The translations under genes were made by a program, and so were the position numbers. A stretch of 64,000 nt of DNA, taken from assembly GCA_002914805.1 (NCBI GenBank), contig JXTB01000234.1:26514-90513 (forward strand). The letters are read 5' to 3'. The notes under the pieces were generated by a model, which saw only the letters and a program-made list of their open reading frames with translations, was not told the DNA's origin and did no database searches. Positions 33,323 to 41,993 of the stretch are shown piece after piece (within the stretch, counting starts at the first letter, position 1; each line of letters begins with the position of its first letter). Source of the DNA: Parasponia andersonii (taxonomy: Eukaryota > Streptophyta > Magnoliopsida > Rosales > Cannabaceae).

Positions 33323-34155
33323 TGTGGGATCCTTTCCCAAATTATGCACCACGTGGACGATTAAGTGGCAGAACAGGTCACAAACGGGGCCCACCGTCCG
33401 ACAGGTGTCGAGAGTGATTAGCTAAAGGCCACGCGGGTCACACGTGACTTCACAATCGGCTGTTGGGCCATCTGAGGTTAGGGCCGGGCCCATCACAGAC
33501 CCTGGATAGACTCGGCCTAGTCCGACCCTTACCTCGACAGCTGGGGGGGTCGAAAGTCCCAAGGGTCTTCCACCAAAATACGATGGAAAGCAACTCACAA
33601 CTCCAGACCCAGACAGAGCATTTAATGCGATCTTAGGTAGGCGTGCGCAGGGGGGCAAGCCGTCCAGACAGAACAGCGATTTGACCAAATCTCACCCCTG
33701 ACAGATTCAAGCCATAGGAGGCGGCAGAAACCAGGCTACAGTGATACAGAGGTGATCACGGCAACCTTGGCCTGTGACCTCTGGGAAACATTTTGAGAAA
33801 AAAGGTACTCAGTCCTGAGATTGAGACACGAGTGGTTCACAATCTCAGGACTACATATATATGAGCCATGTGTTCCCGAGAGGGGTATGTACGCTTACAA
33901 GAAAGAAGTGTATGAAAAAGCTTATGAGCAAGAAACAAACATATACTCATGTAGAACTAATTCTTTGCTTTCCTAAATCAAAGATAGGCTACTGACTTAA
34001 GCATCAGAGAGTCTTTGCAGGTGGCCACCCCCTCCTCTCCGACCCTGCCTGGAGTTCAGCGCACTTTTGGGATAGCGAGGACACGTGGACAGTTGGAGAG
34101 TACAGCGTCAGCGATTCAGAGACACGTGGACAGCTGGTGAGAAACCACTCCAACA
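33323..34155 (+). repeat. 5' LTR of the Tat element
   Basis: An 833-bp LTR. It contains several ACGT-core motifs (CCACGTGG, ACACGTGA, GACACGTGG), a 13-bp inverted repeat (33811-33852) next to a TATA-like ACATATATATG, and the junction with the primer site at CCAACA. In the first ~245 bp I count about 18 differences from the 3' LTR, so the insertion is not very young. Confidence 0.95.
33811..33866 (+). promoter_or_regulatory. Core promoter of the Tat LTR with inverted repeat
   Basis: AGTCCTGAGATTG (33811-33823) and its exact reverse complement CAATCTCAGGACT (33840-33852) flank 16 bp. They are followed at once by ACATATATATGAG, the likely TATA element for the genomic RNA. The 3' LTR keeps both arms exactly (45863-45875 and 45892-45904). 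Promoter function is inferred from position and sequence. Confidence 0.6.
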
Positions 34156-34158
34156 GTT

Positions 34159-34174
34159 TGGCGCCATCAGTGGG
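34159..34174 (+). other. Primer binding site of the Tat element
   Basis: TGGCGCCATCAGTGGG starts three bases after the LTR end. TGGCGCC... sites are the usual primer sites of Tat-lineage elements. I do not assign the tRNA. Confidence 0.88.
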
Positions 34175-34253
34175 AAACAACAGTTGAGCGTGAGAAAAAG
34201 AGTGAGAAACTCACGATCACGCTCTCCACGAACAAAAGGCCATACAACATCGG

Positions 34254-35762
34254 ATGACACCCTCGAGGATGACAACCAAGAGCACACGTCCCGACGCTGA
34301 AGGGAGCTCCCGAGAAGCACGATCAGACCTGGAGCAGAAGCTAGATCAGATGCTCACCGCCCTAACGGAAGCGAATTGGAAGGCAGAGATGGCCCACGAG
34401 GCTGTACTAAGTTTGAGGGACGAAGTCACGAAGGTACACAGAGATAACGCCCGCCTCGAAGGACTACTGGCGAGTGAAGATAGAAGCCAGTGGAGAGAAG
34501 ATTTTGACGAAGAAGTCCAACAAGAATTTGGAAACCAACCACAAGGAGAAGTTCCTGCCCCATCCGGATCGCGGATGCAGGGGGCACAGCAAAGCAAGTC
34601 GAGAACCCTCCAGGCCAGAGGGGCGATGGGCGGAAGACCCCATGGAAGCCCAAGAGGTACTCCTCCTGACTGGAAGCAGGAGATGATGGCGAAGTTGGGT
34701 AAGAGACTCGGGGCCCATCACAGCCAGATCCCCGACGATCTGGCAGAGTAAACGGTGCGAGGGATCAACCGGACGGCCTTTGCTGACTGGATCCAGATGG
34801 AGCCCAGGCCGAGAGACTTCACGACCCCGACCTTCAAGCCATTCGATGGGAAAACCGACCCCCTCGATCACATATACCACTTCCAGTAGAAGATGGCTTT
34901 GGAAACCAGGGATGAGGCTGTGACCTGTAAAGTCTTTTCTACGACTCTGGTGAGACCAGCCCTGCTATGGTTCAGACAGCTCCCGGAAAAATCCATAAAC
35001 GTGTTCGAAGATTTCTGTAAACTTTTCCTAAACCAGTACGCGGGTGTCCGGAGACAGCAAAATACTATACGAGACCTTGACCGGTAGGAGCAGGCCGCAG
35101 ATGAGTCCCCACGAGACTACCTGTTGCATTTCCTCGAGGTAATGTCCCTAGTCCATAACGCAGACTCGGTCCAAGCTGCAGGATCGTTCGTAAGGAGTCT
35201 ACGTCCAGGGTCAATGCTATTGGACTACCTCCTTTTGAATCTCTCATACGATATGGCGGACGTCCAGGTGAAGTCAGAAGGGGTATTCAGGGTGCTGGAA
35301 AGCCACCAGAAGGCACCCAAGACCTCCGCCGCGATAACAATGATGCCGGCATAACCCCCAGCCCCGCAAAGGGTAAGGAGACCCTCGCCAGACCAAAGGG
35401 CAACTCCGAAACAGGAAGCCCCCATTCGAAGCAATCAGGAAGATAGCAAGAGGAGGAAGACGTCCCGTGAGCCTCTGCCGAAGTATGAGCTCAACACGCC
35501 AATCGACGTGATCTACCTCCAAAGCAAGGATAGGGGCATTTTCAAAGACCCGCCCAAATCTGGTGTCCCTGAACATATGAAGAACAGGAATAGGTATTGC
35601 CAGTTTCACAAAGACTTTGGGCACGACACCGTCCACTACCACAACCTCTATGCACAGGTCATGATGGCGATCCACACCGGCAGTTTGAAACAGTATGTGA
35701 AAACCGGTGGAACCCAGCCGCTGGAAGACGTCAACAGGCCTGAAAAAGGGAAGCAGACCTAA
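34254..35762 (+). pseudogene. Tat gag polyprotein
   Basis: The gag frame starts at ATG 34254 and stays in one frame to TAG/TAA stops near 35760, with in-frame stops at 34749, 34888, 35084 and 35352. The N-terminal ~100 residues are charged and helical (EQKLDQMLTALTEANWKAEM). The capsid-like Retrotrans_gag region follows (FKPFDGKTDPLDHIYHF; ALLWFRQLPEKSINVFEDFC; FLNQYAG; SPRDYLLHFLEV). A late region with YCQFHKDFGHDTVHYHNLYAQV corresponds to the conserved C/H-rich block of Tat gag proteins. An upstream open frame (34085-34300) overlaps but has no family match. Confidence 0.88.
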
Positions 35763-35918
35763 GCCTCTGGGTCTAGAGAGTAGACCCTGAGGATAGTGCC
35801 GACCATCGTGGGTAGACCAGAGCCGACCCAGGAGTAGGAGGAGAAGGAAAAAAGCCTCAAAAGAGCTGAAAGAAGAGTGAAGTGCCTGAGGGGGATGGGC
35901 CATTCCGTCTACCATTAG

Positions 35919-36332
35919 ATGTCAGGAGAGAGTCGCACCTCTGCAGCCCCCATCGTTTTCACCCAGCAAGATTTAACTACGGTGCGCCTGCCTCACGACG
36001 ACCCCTTGGTGATTAAACTGCAGATCGGCTCCGCATTGGTCAGAAGGGTCCTGGTCGACGGTGGAAGCAGCGTTGATATCCTGTTCCGTAGCACATTTGA
36101 AAATATGGGCTTGGATCGAAGCACACTCAGGCCAACCTGTCAACCGTTGTTCGCTTTCGACAGTACTAAGGTCTGCCCCTTGGGCATCATGACCCTGAAT
36201 GTCTGCACTGCTGAGAGATGCTTGGATGTGGACTTCATCGTCATTGACTGCCAATCCTCCTTCAACATCATCATGCGAAGGGGATGGAGCTACGCCATGC
36301 ATGGGGTCGCTTCCACCCTCCACCAGGTCTGA
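35919..36332 (+). pseudogene. Tat aspartic protease
   Basis: The protease lies in the same frame as gag after several stops. It contains LVDGGSSVDILF (36050-36085), the Tat form of the D-T/S-G active-site loop, and a downstream 'DVDFIVIDCQSSFNIIMRRGW' matching the usual 'FLVVDCPSAYNAILGRPW' block. This enzyme would cut the polyprotein. The domain itself is open (138 codons) but separated from RT by further stops. Confidence 0.88.
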
Positions 36333-36488
36333 AGATGTCTATCAAAGGATGGTACCTATACGATAGACATCAAAGGAGACCAGGCCTCCGCAAGGAAGTG
36401 CTTTTCAACTGCCCTGAGGGGAGCCGACGCGAATGCAAGCGCCGCGACCGGGGATGAATAGTAATTAAAGGACCGCCTGCCAGCGTAC

Positions 36489-37410
36489 ATGAAGCGAATC
36501 GAAGAGGAGTTTGATGGCCCGGAATCCACGATCGAGGAGCTGGTAACGGTCCCTTTGAAAGAGGCAGAGCTGGCAAGGTTGGTTCTAATCGGGGCCTTAT
36601 TAGCTGAGGAGCAAAGGAATGAAATGTTGGGATACCTGAAGCGGAACGAGGACGTCTTCGCGTGGTCCCACAACGACATGCCCAGGATAGACCCCGCACA
36701 CACCTGCCACCGGCTAAATATAGATCCCAATTTCCCTTCAGTCAGGTAGAAACCCCGAAGGTTTGCACCAGAGAAAAACAGGGCGATCAACAAAGAGGTA
36801 GAGAAGCTGCTGGAGAACGGTCTGATCAGGGAATGCACGTACCCGCGATGGGTCTCCAACCCGGTAGTGGTAAAAAAGAAAAACGGCGACGACCGTATTT
36901 GCATAGACTTCACCAACCTAAACAAGGCCTGCCCAAGGATAGCTTCCTCCTGCCAAAAATTGACCGAATGGTAAATGCGACGGTGGGATTCAACAGAATG
37001 AGCTTTTTGGATGCCTACTCTGGATACAACCAGATTCCCCTGTACACGGAAGACCAAGTCCACACGGATTTTATCACAGAGCGTGGTCTGTACTGCTACA
37101 GGCGTATGCCATTTGGCTTGAAGGACGCGGGGGCAACCTACCAAAGATTCATGAATAAAATGTTCGACAGGCTACTAGGGAAGATTATGGAGGTCTATAT
37201 AGACGACATGATCGTGAAGAGCAGAGAAGATTCAGACCCTCTGGGACACTTAGACGAATGTTTTCAAACTCTGAGGCAATATCGGATGCGTCTGAATCCC
37301 AAGAAATGTGTGTTTGGGGTGTCTTCTGGTCAATTCCTAGGGCATATCGTGAGCAGGAGGGGTATTGAGGCAAACCCGACTCAGCTGACCTCGATCGCAA
37401 ATGTGTAGAG
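36489..37410 (+). pseudogene. Tat reverse transcriptase
   Basis: The RVT_1 domain starts in the gag frame (LKRNEDVFAWSHNDMPRIDP; later ENGLIRECTYPRWVSNPVVV). It shifts frame by one base near 36938 at 'gcctgcccaaggatagc', then continues with LPKIDRMV, FLDAYSGYNQIPL, YRRMPFGLKDAGATYQRFMN and the catalytic YIDDMIVK (37196-37207). A TAG stop at 37406-37408 ends that stretch. The active-site Asp pair is intact; the frameshift alone prevents an intact enzyme. Confidence 0.93.
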
Positions 37411-38040
37411 ACCCTTGACCATTCGGGAGGTCCAACGCCTGGCTGGAAAGATAGCCGCTCTCAGCTGATTCATTTCCAAGATGTCCGACCGATACAAACC
37501 TTTCTTCCAATGCTTGAAGAAAAGCTCTACTATCATCTGGGGGGAGGAACAGGACAGGGCACTGATAGATCTCAAGCTGTATTTGAGTCACCCCCTATCT
37601 TGGCTTCCCCAGCAGAGGGGGAGTGCCTGTACGCCTATTTAGCAGTGTCTGAAGTAGCGATCAGTGCCGTCTGTTCATTGAGGAAGACGGCAAACAGAAA
37701 CCGGTGTTTTATATAAGCCGCATGCTCCTGGATGCTGAGATGCGATATAGTGTGGCAGAAAAGCTGGTCCTCACTTTGGTCAACGCTAAAAAGAAACTCC
37801 GGCAGTACTTTGAGGCATACTCGGTCACCGTGTATACGAATTTCCCCATCCACCAAATTTTGGCCAAGCCAAACCTATCGGGACGACTGACCAAGTGGGC
37901 CATCGAGCTGGGAATATACGATATCGAGTATCGGCCTCGAGCGGCGAAGAAAGGACAGGTCATGGCAGATTTTCTGGTGGAAATCAAATCCTTCGGCGAG
38001 CAGCACGACCCATCTCAGATGTCTCAACTTTGCCCCCTTT
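37411..38040 (+). pseudogene. Tat RNase H (first)
   Basis: Thumb/connection and RNase H-like sequence: 'IREVQRLAGKIAALS', stop, 'FISKMSDRYKPFFQCLKK', 'ILASPAEGECLYAYLAVSE', then after a frameshift near 37680 'FYISRMLLDAEMRYSVAEKL', 'YFEAYSVTVYTNFPIHQIL' and 'LTKWAIELGIYDIEYRPRAA'. It removes the RNA template during reverse transcription. In Tat elements this first RNase H is usually weakened, consistent with a second copy downstream. Confidence 0.85.
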
Positions 38041-38485
38041 AGCCTGGATGCTCTATACTGACAGATCCACGAATGCCTTAGGGTCAAGTATCGGGATAGT
38101 CCTGCAGACCCCAACAGGTCTCAGAGTTGAGAAGGCATTGAAGTTCGGCTTCTAGGCGACTAACAATGAGGCAGAGTACATGGCACTGCTGCAAGGCCTC
38201 GAGCTAGCACTGCACTTCAGAGTGGAGAACATTGCATTAAAGACCGACTCACAGTTGATCGCGGGTCAGGTTAGGGGAAACTTCGAGGTAAAAGAACCGA
38301 GGTTGCATAGGTACTTCTCCAAGGTAGTGGGGGCAAAAGCTTGTTTTGACAATTTCAATATCGAACCAATCCCCAGGGAGATGAACCAGAGGGCCGAAGA
38401 GCTAGCTAAGAGTGCATCAATCGGGGGTACGGCTAGAAACATAGAAGTCCTCCTAGAATGTGGGAGCACGGAGGACCCCCCGTAG
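38041..38485 (+). pseudogene. Tat second (archaeal-type) RNase H
   Basis: A second RNase H domain is diagnostic for the Tat lineage. It carries LYTDRSTNALGSSIGIVLQTP (active-site Asp; the usual DGS is DRS), NNEAEYMALLQGLELAL with the catalytic Glu, LKTDSQLIAGQVRG with the second Asp, and MNQRAEELAKSAS with the last Asp position read as Glu/Glu. The frame differs from the first RNase H by a shift near 38020. One stop interrupts it at 38154. Confidence 0.88.
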
Positions 38486-39757
38486 ACTACTGCGCACCAT
38501 GTGTTCGCAACCGGAACTGCTAACGAAGGGTGGATGAAACCCATCACCCAGTATTTGACGTTGGGGAACCTACCCACAGACCCCCGAAAAGCAAGGTCGG
38601 TTGGGTTAAAGGCTGCCAGGTACTCGATGGTAGGGGAACGACTATACAGGAGATCGACAATGGGCCCGATGCTGCAGTGCATAGGTCCCGTCGAAGCGCA
38701 AAAGCTAATGGTGGAAATCCACGAGGGAGTATACGGTAACCACTCCGGCGGAGGCAGCCTCACCCACAAAGCTCTAACGGCTGGATACTTCTGGTCATAC
38801 ATGATGACAGAGGTGGCCCGATTCATCAAGAAATGTGAAAAGTACCAGAGGTTTGCCCCAATGAAACGCCAGCCCGCAGAGGTACTTCATTCGAACATAA
38901 CCCCCTGGCCGTTTGCCAAATGCGGTCTGGACATCGTCGGAGAGCTCCCCAGAAGTCCAGGGAGAAGAAGGTACGTCCTGTTGGCCACAGATTACTTCAC
39001 CAAATGGGTAAAAGCTAAAGCCTACACGACCGTTAGTAAGACAGACACGATTAACTTCATCTGGAAGAACATAATCTATCGGTTCGGGATTCCGAAAGAG
39101 ATACACGCCGATCATGGCACACAGTTCCAAAATGCTAAGGTCAAGAAGCTATGTGAGCTGTATGATATAAGGCTCAGTTTCTCTTCCGTGAACTACCCTT
39201 AGGGGAACGGTCAAGCGGAGGCAACGAACAAAGCCATATTCAGCAACTTCAAAAAGAACTTGCAGGAGGCCAAACGCAAGTGGTTAGAAGAGCTGCCGGC
39301 CATTGTATGGGCCCACCGAACCACGGAGCAGAGGTCGACTGGAAGAACGCCATTCACCATGGTCTACGGCTCAGAGGCTGTGATCCCGACCGAAGTCGGC
39401 CTTCCGACCCTCTGTTCTGAAGTAGTGAGAGATCCTCCCTTAAACGATGGCCAGCTAAGCTGCAACACAGACCTCCTGGAGGAAACAAGAGACATGGCTC
39501 TGGTCTACCTGGCTTCATACCACTAACAAGCTAGATCCTACTACGCAAAAAAGGTTAGTGCTCGACGATTTAATGCCGGGGATTGGGTCCTGAAAGTTAG
39601 AACAGGGAATTCCTTGAAACTGGACTCCAATTGGATCGGACCCTATGAGGTGATCAAGGCACTCGATAATGGTGCGTATGTCCTGAAATAGCTCAAGACC
39701 AGGAAAAACTTGCCGAACACGTGGAACGCTCAGCACTTGAAAAAGTATCACATGTAG
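38486..39757 (+). pseudogene. Tat integrase
   Basis: The N-terminal zinc finger reads HEGVYGNHSGG ... KKCEKYQRF, in which the second Cys of the HHCC motif is Tyr. The core has GLDIVGELP (Asp), HADHGTQFQN (Asp) and, after a TAG stop at 39200, GNGQAEATNKAIF (Glu). The C-terminal region (ARRFNAGDWVLKVR, NWIGPYEVIKAL, NTWNAQHLKKYHM) ends at TAG 39755-39757. No chromodomain follows, as expected for a non-chromovirus. It inserts element DNA in the family; this copy has at least three in-frame stops. Confidence 0.92.
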
Positions 39758-40140
39758 GACACATGCATATGATGTAAGACTATATTAATGCTTGTATTAT
39801 TGAAAGGCTTAAATCCAAAACAGGTCAAGTTCCCTTTTTTGCCACACAGATTCATCTTTTGGATTGCTATGGAAAAGGGGTCTGCCCACAGCGGCAGACC
39901 CCACACACTATTCACGCGTGAGACCCATATGAATGCTCATATTATTAAAAAGCTTAATTCCGAAGCAGGTCAGTCTTCTGCCACACAGAAAAGAGTCTGC
40001 CCATAGTGGCAGACCCAATGTTTAATTTACATAGGCAAAAGATCATACCAGGCTGCTACAAAAAAAGATCTGCCCACAGTGGCAGACCCCACGCCTCAGT
40101 TGCACATGCAAAAAATCATACTGGGTTGCCACGAAGAAGG
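39758..40140 (+). repeat. Hairpin-bearing repeats after pol
   Basis: Variants of one stem-loop occur at 39879-39900 (GGTCTGCC-cacagc-GGCAGACC, perfect 8-bp stem), 39995-40014 and 40068-40087, with a worn copy near 40138. Each is followed by a similar 'acccca/accc' and A-rich linker. Spacing is irregular (about 116 and 73 bp). Confidence 0.75.
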
Positions 40141-40179
40141 TTCTTCCATAGTTGCGGACCATACGCACTACACACGCAA

Positions 40180-40910
40180 TCAAAAATGCTCGTACTATGG
40201 GAGTCACGTCGCTCGTCAACGACCCGAGAAAACGTACGAAGAGGAAATAACTGTGCAAAAAAATCTTGCCAACAGACCTCAAAAACGCTCGTACTATAGG
40301 AGTCACGTCGCTCGTCGATGACCCGAGAAAACGTACGAAGAGGAAATAGCTGTGCAACAAAATCTTGCCAGCAGACCTCAAAAACGCTCGTACTATGGGA
40401 GTCACGTCGCTCGTCGACGACCCAAGAAAACGTATAAAGAGGAAATAGCTGTGCAACAAAATCTTGCCAGCAGACCTCAAAAATGCTCGTACTATCAGAG
40501 TCATGTCGCTTGTCAGCCACCCGAGAAAACATACGAAGAGGAAATAGCTATGCAACAAAATCTTGCCAGCAGACCTCAACAATGCTCGTACTATAGGAGT
40601 CACGTCGCTCGTCGATGACCCGAGAAAACGTACGAAGAGGAAATAGCTGTGCAAAAAAATCTTGCCAACAGACCTCAAAAACCCTCATACTATGGGAGTC
40701 ACATCGCTCGTCGACAACCTAAGAAAATGTACGAAGAGGAAATAGCTGTGCAACAAAATCTTACCAGCAGGCCTCAAAAACGCTCGTACTATGGGAGTCA
40801 CGTCGCTCGTCGACGACCTGAGAAAACGTATGAAGAGGAAATAGCTGTGCAACAAAAACTTGCCAATAGACCTCAAAAATGATCGTACTGTGGGAATTAC
40901 ATCGTGCAAT
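40180..40910 (+). repeat. 99-bp tandem array (8 units visible)
   Basis: The landmark CGTACTAT recurs at 40191, 40290, 40389, 40488, 40587, 40686 (as CATACTAT), 40785 and 40884, exactly 99 bp apart each time. Because 99 is 33 codons, long frames stay open: on the plus strand a 33-residue unit around RSYYGSHVARR and KTYEEEIAVQQNL, and on the minus strand 211 codons (40043-40678) around LRSAGKILLHSYFLF. Some plus units carry a TGA after ARR. Tandem arrays in this region are known in Tat/Ogre elements and can seed satellites. Confidence 0.93.
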
Positions 40911-40991
40911 AAAACGCTTGCCGATGACTCGAGAAAATGTACGAGGAAGAAAGGGGTGCGCAGCCCAAAAGCTTGCCAGCAGATCCCCTAA

Positions 40992-41335
40992 GGAACATTT
41001 TTAGCTACATGAAGAGCTAAAAGAAAGCAGGGTCGGAATCCACTGGTTGGAAGTGGACCCTCCCTAAGGAATATTTTAGTTACACGAAGAGCTAAAGGAA
41101 AGCAGGGTCGGGATCCACCGGTTGGAAGTGGACCCTCCCTAAGGAACATTTTAGCTATACGAAGAGCTAAAAGAAAGTAGGGTCGGGATCCACCTGTTGA
41201 AAGTGGACCCTCCCTAAGGATTGTTTTGGCTACACGAAGAGCTAAAGGAAAGCAGGGTCGGGATCCACCCGTTGGAAGTGGACCCTCCCTAAGGGACTTT
41301 TAGTTACACGAAGAGCTAAAGGAAAGCAGGCTCTA
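40992..41335 (+). repeat. 75-bp tandem array (about 4.6 units)
   Basis: Units start at 40992, 41068, 41143, 41218 and 41293 (period 75-76 bp). The core reads 'agctacacgaagagctaaag', 'gaaagcagggtcgggatcca' and 'gttggaagtggaccctccct' in order. The first unit is the most diverged, and the last is truncated by unrelated sequence. Confidence 0.92.
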
Positions 41336-41990
41336 CCCGGGGGATGATTTATTTGTGCATGGGCAGGATGTGAGCGGATTTAGAGTCTACCCATTGGAAG
41401 TAGTCCAGTACCAAACTAAACGTAAAGATAAAAATTAATATTAAAGTCTGTTTGTTATGTCCTAAAAATACAAAGCGCACGGTTCATAGTGGTGCGCACT
41501 CATAAGCCCTACTTATGGGAGGCAGGTCGCGAACGGACTTATAAGGAGACGTCGGAGTGATAGTGCCCTTTTTGTTCCTGGTAAGAGCCGAGCCCAGGCC
41601 TTCTCCTTTGCAACGACGGGTCCAAACAATGGTCGACTAATCCCTGGAGCTGGTTCTGAGCACAGTCTCATTTGGGGTCAGAAAAGTCCAGCCACACGCG
41701 CAGGTCGAACTCTGCCAAAACAAGTTATAACAAGAGTTATGCCTCCATGAAACCGGATGAGTCAAAGCTTGCACCCCTATCTCTGGAACTAATCTTGGCA
41801 GTCATGGCCCGAGGAGGACTCACTAATAGTCCAAAATCGTGTCCATACGAGTCGTCCACAATTATTTATACAGACGGCCGGATGCGGTCAACAAAGAAAA
41901 AGAAAACAGACTAAAGAGAATTGTACTGTTCTTATTATTTATTCGGAGGGTTACAACGAAGGTCAGCTTTACAAATGTACAAAGTTAGAG
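41336..41990. other. Tat 3' region between repeats and antisense gene
   Basis: About 650 bp without a supported gene in the sense direction. The plus-strand open frame 41672-41914 has no family match. The segment probably holds the 3' UTR of the antisense gene; its poly(A) signal is at 41938-41943. Confidence 0.5.
41938..41943 (-). terminator. Poly(A) signal of the antisense gene
   Basis: AATAAA on the minus strand lies about 50 bp downstream of the antisense gene's last stop (41994-41996), inside 'aataaataataag'. Position and sequence fit a plant near-upstream poly(A) element. Function is inferred. Confidence 0.5.
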
Positions 41991-41993
41991 ACC

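Noticed and set aside
33422-33688. 88-codon minus ORF, with a near copy at 45473-45739
   Set aside because: Both lie inside the Tat LTRs and are the same LTR sequence; no domain is recognised.
40043-40678. 211-codon minus-strand ORF as a stand-alone gene
   Set aside because: It is produced by the 99-bp repeat being a multiple of three. It has no start context or promoter and is treated as a repeat array.
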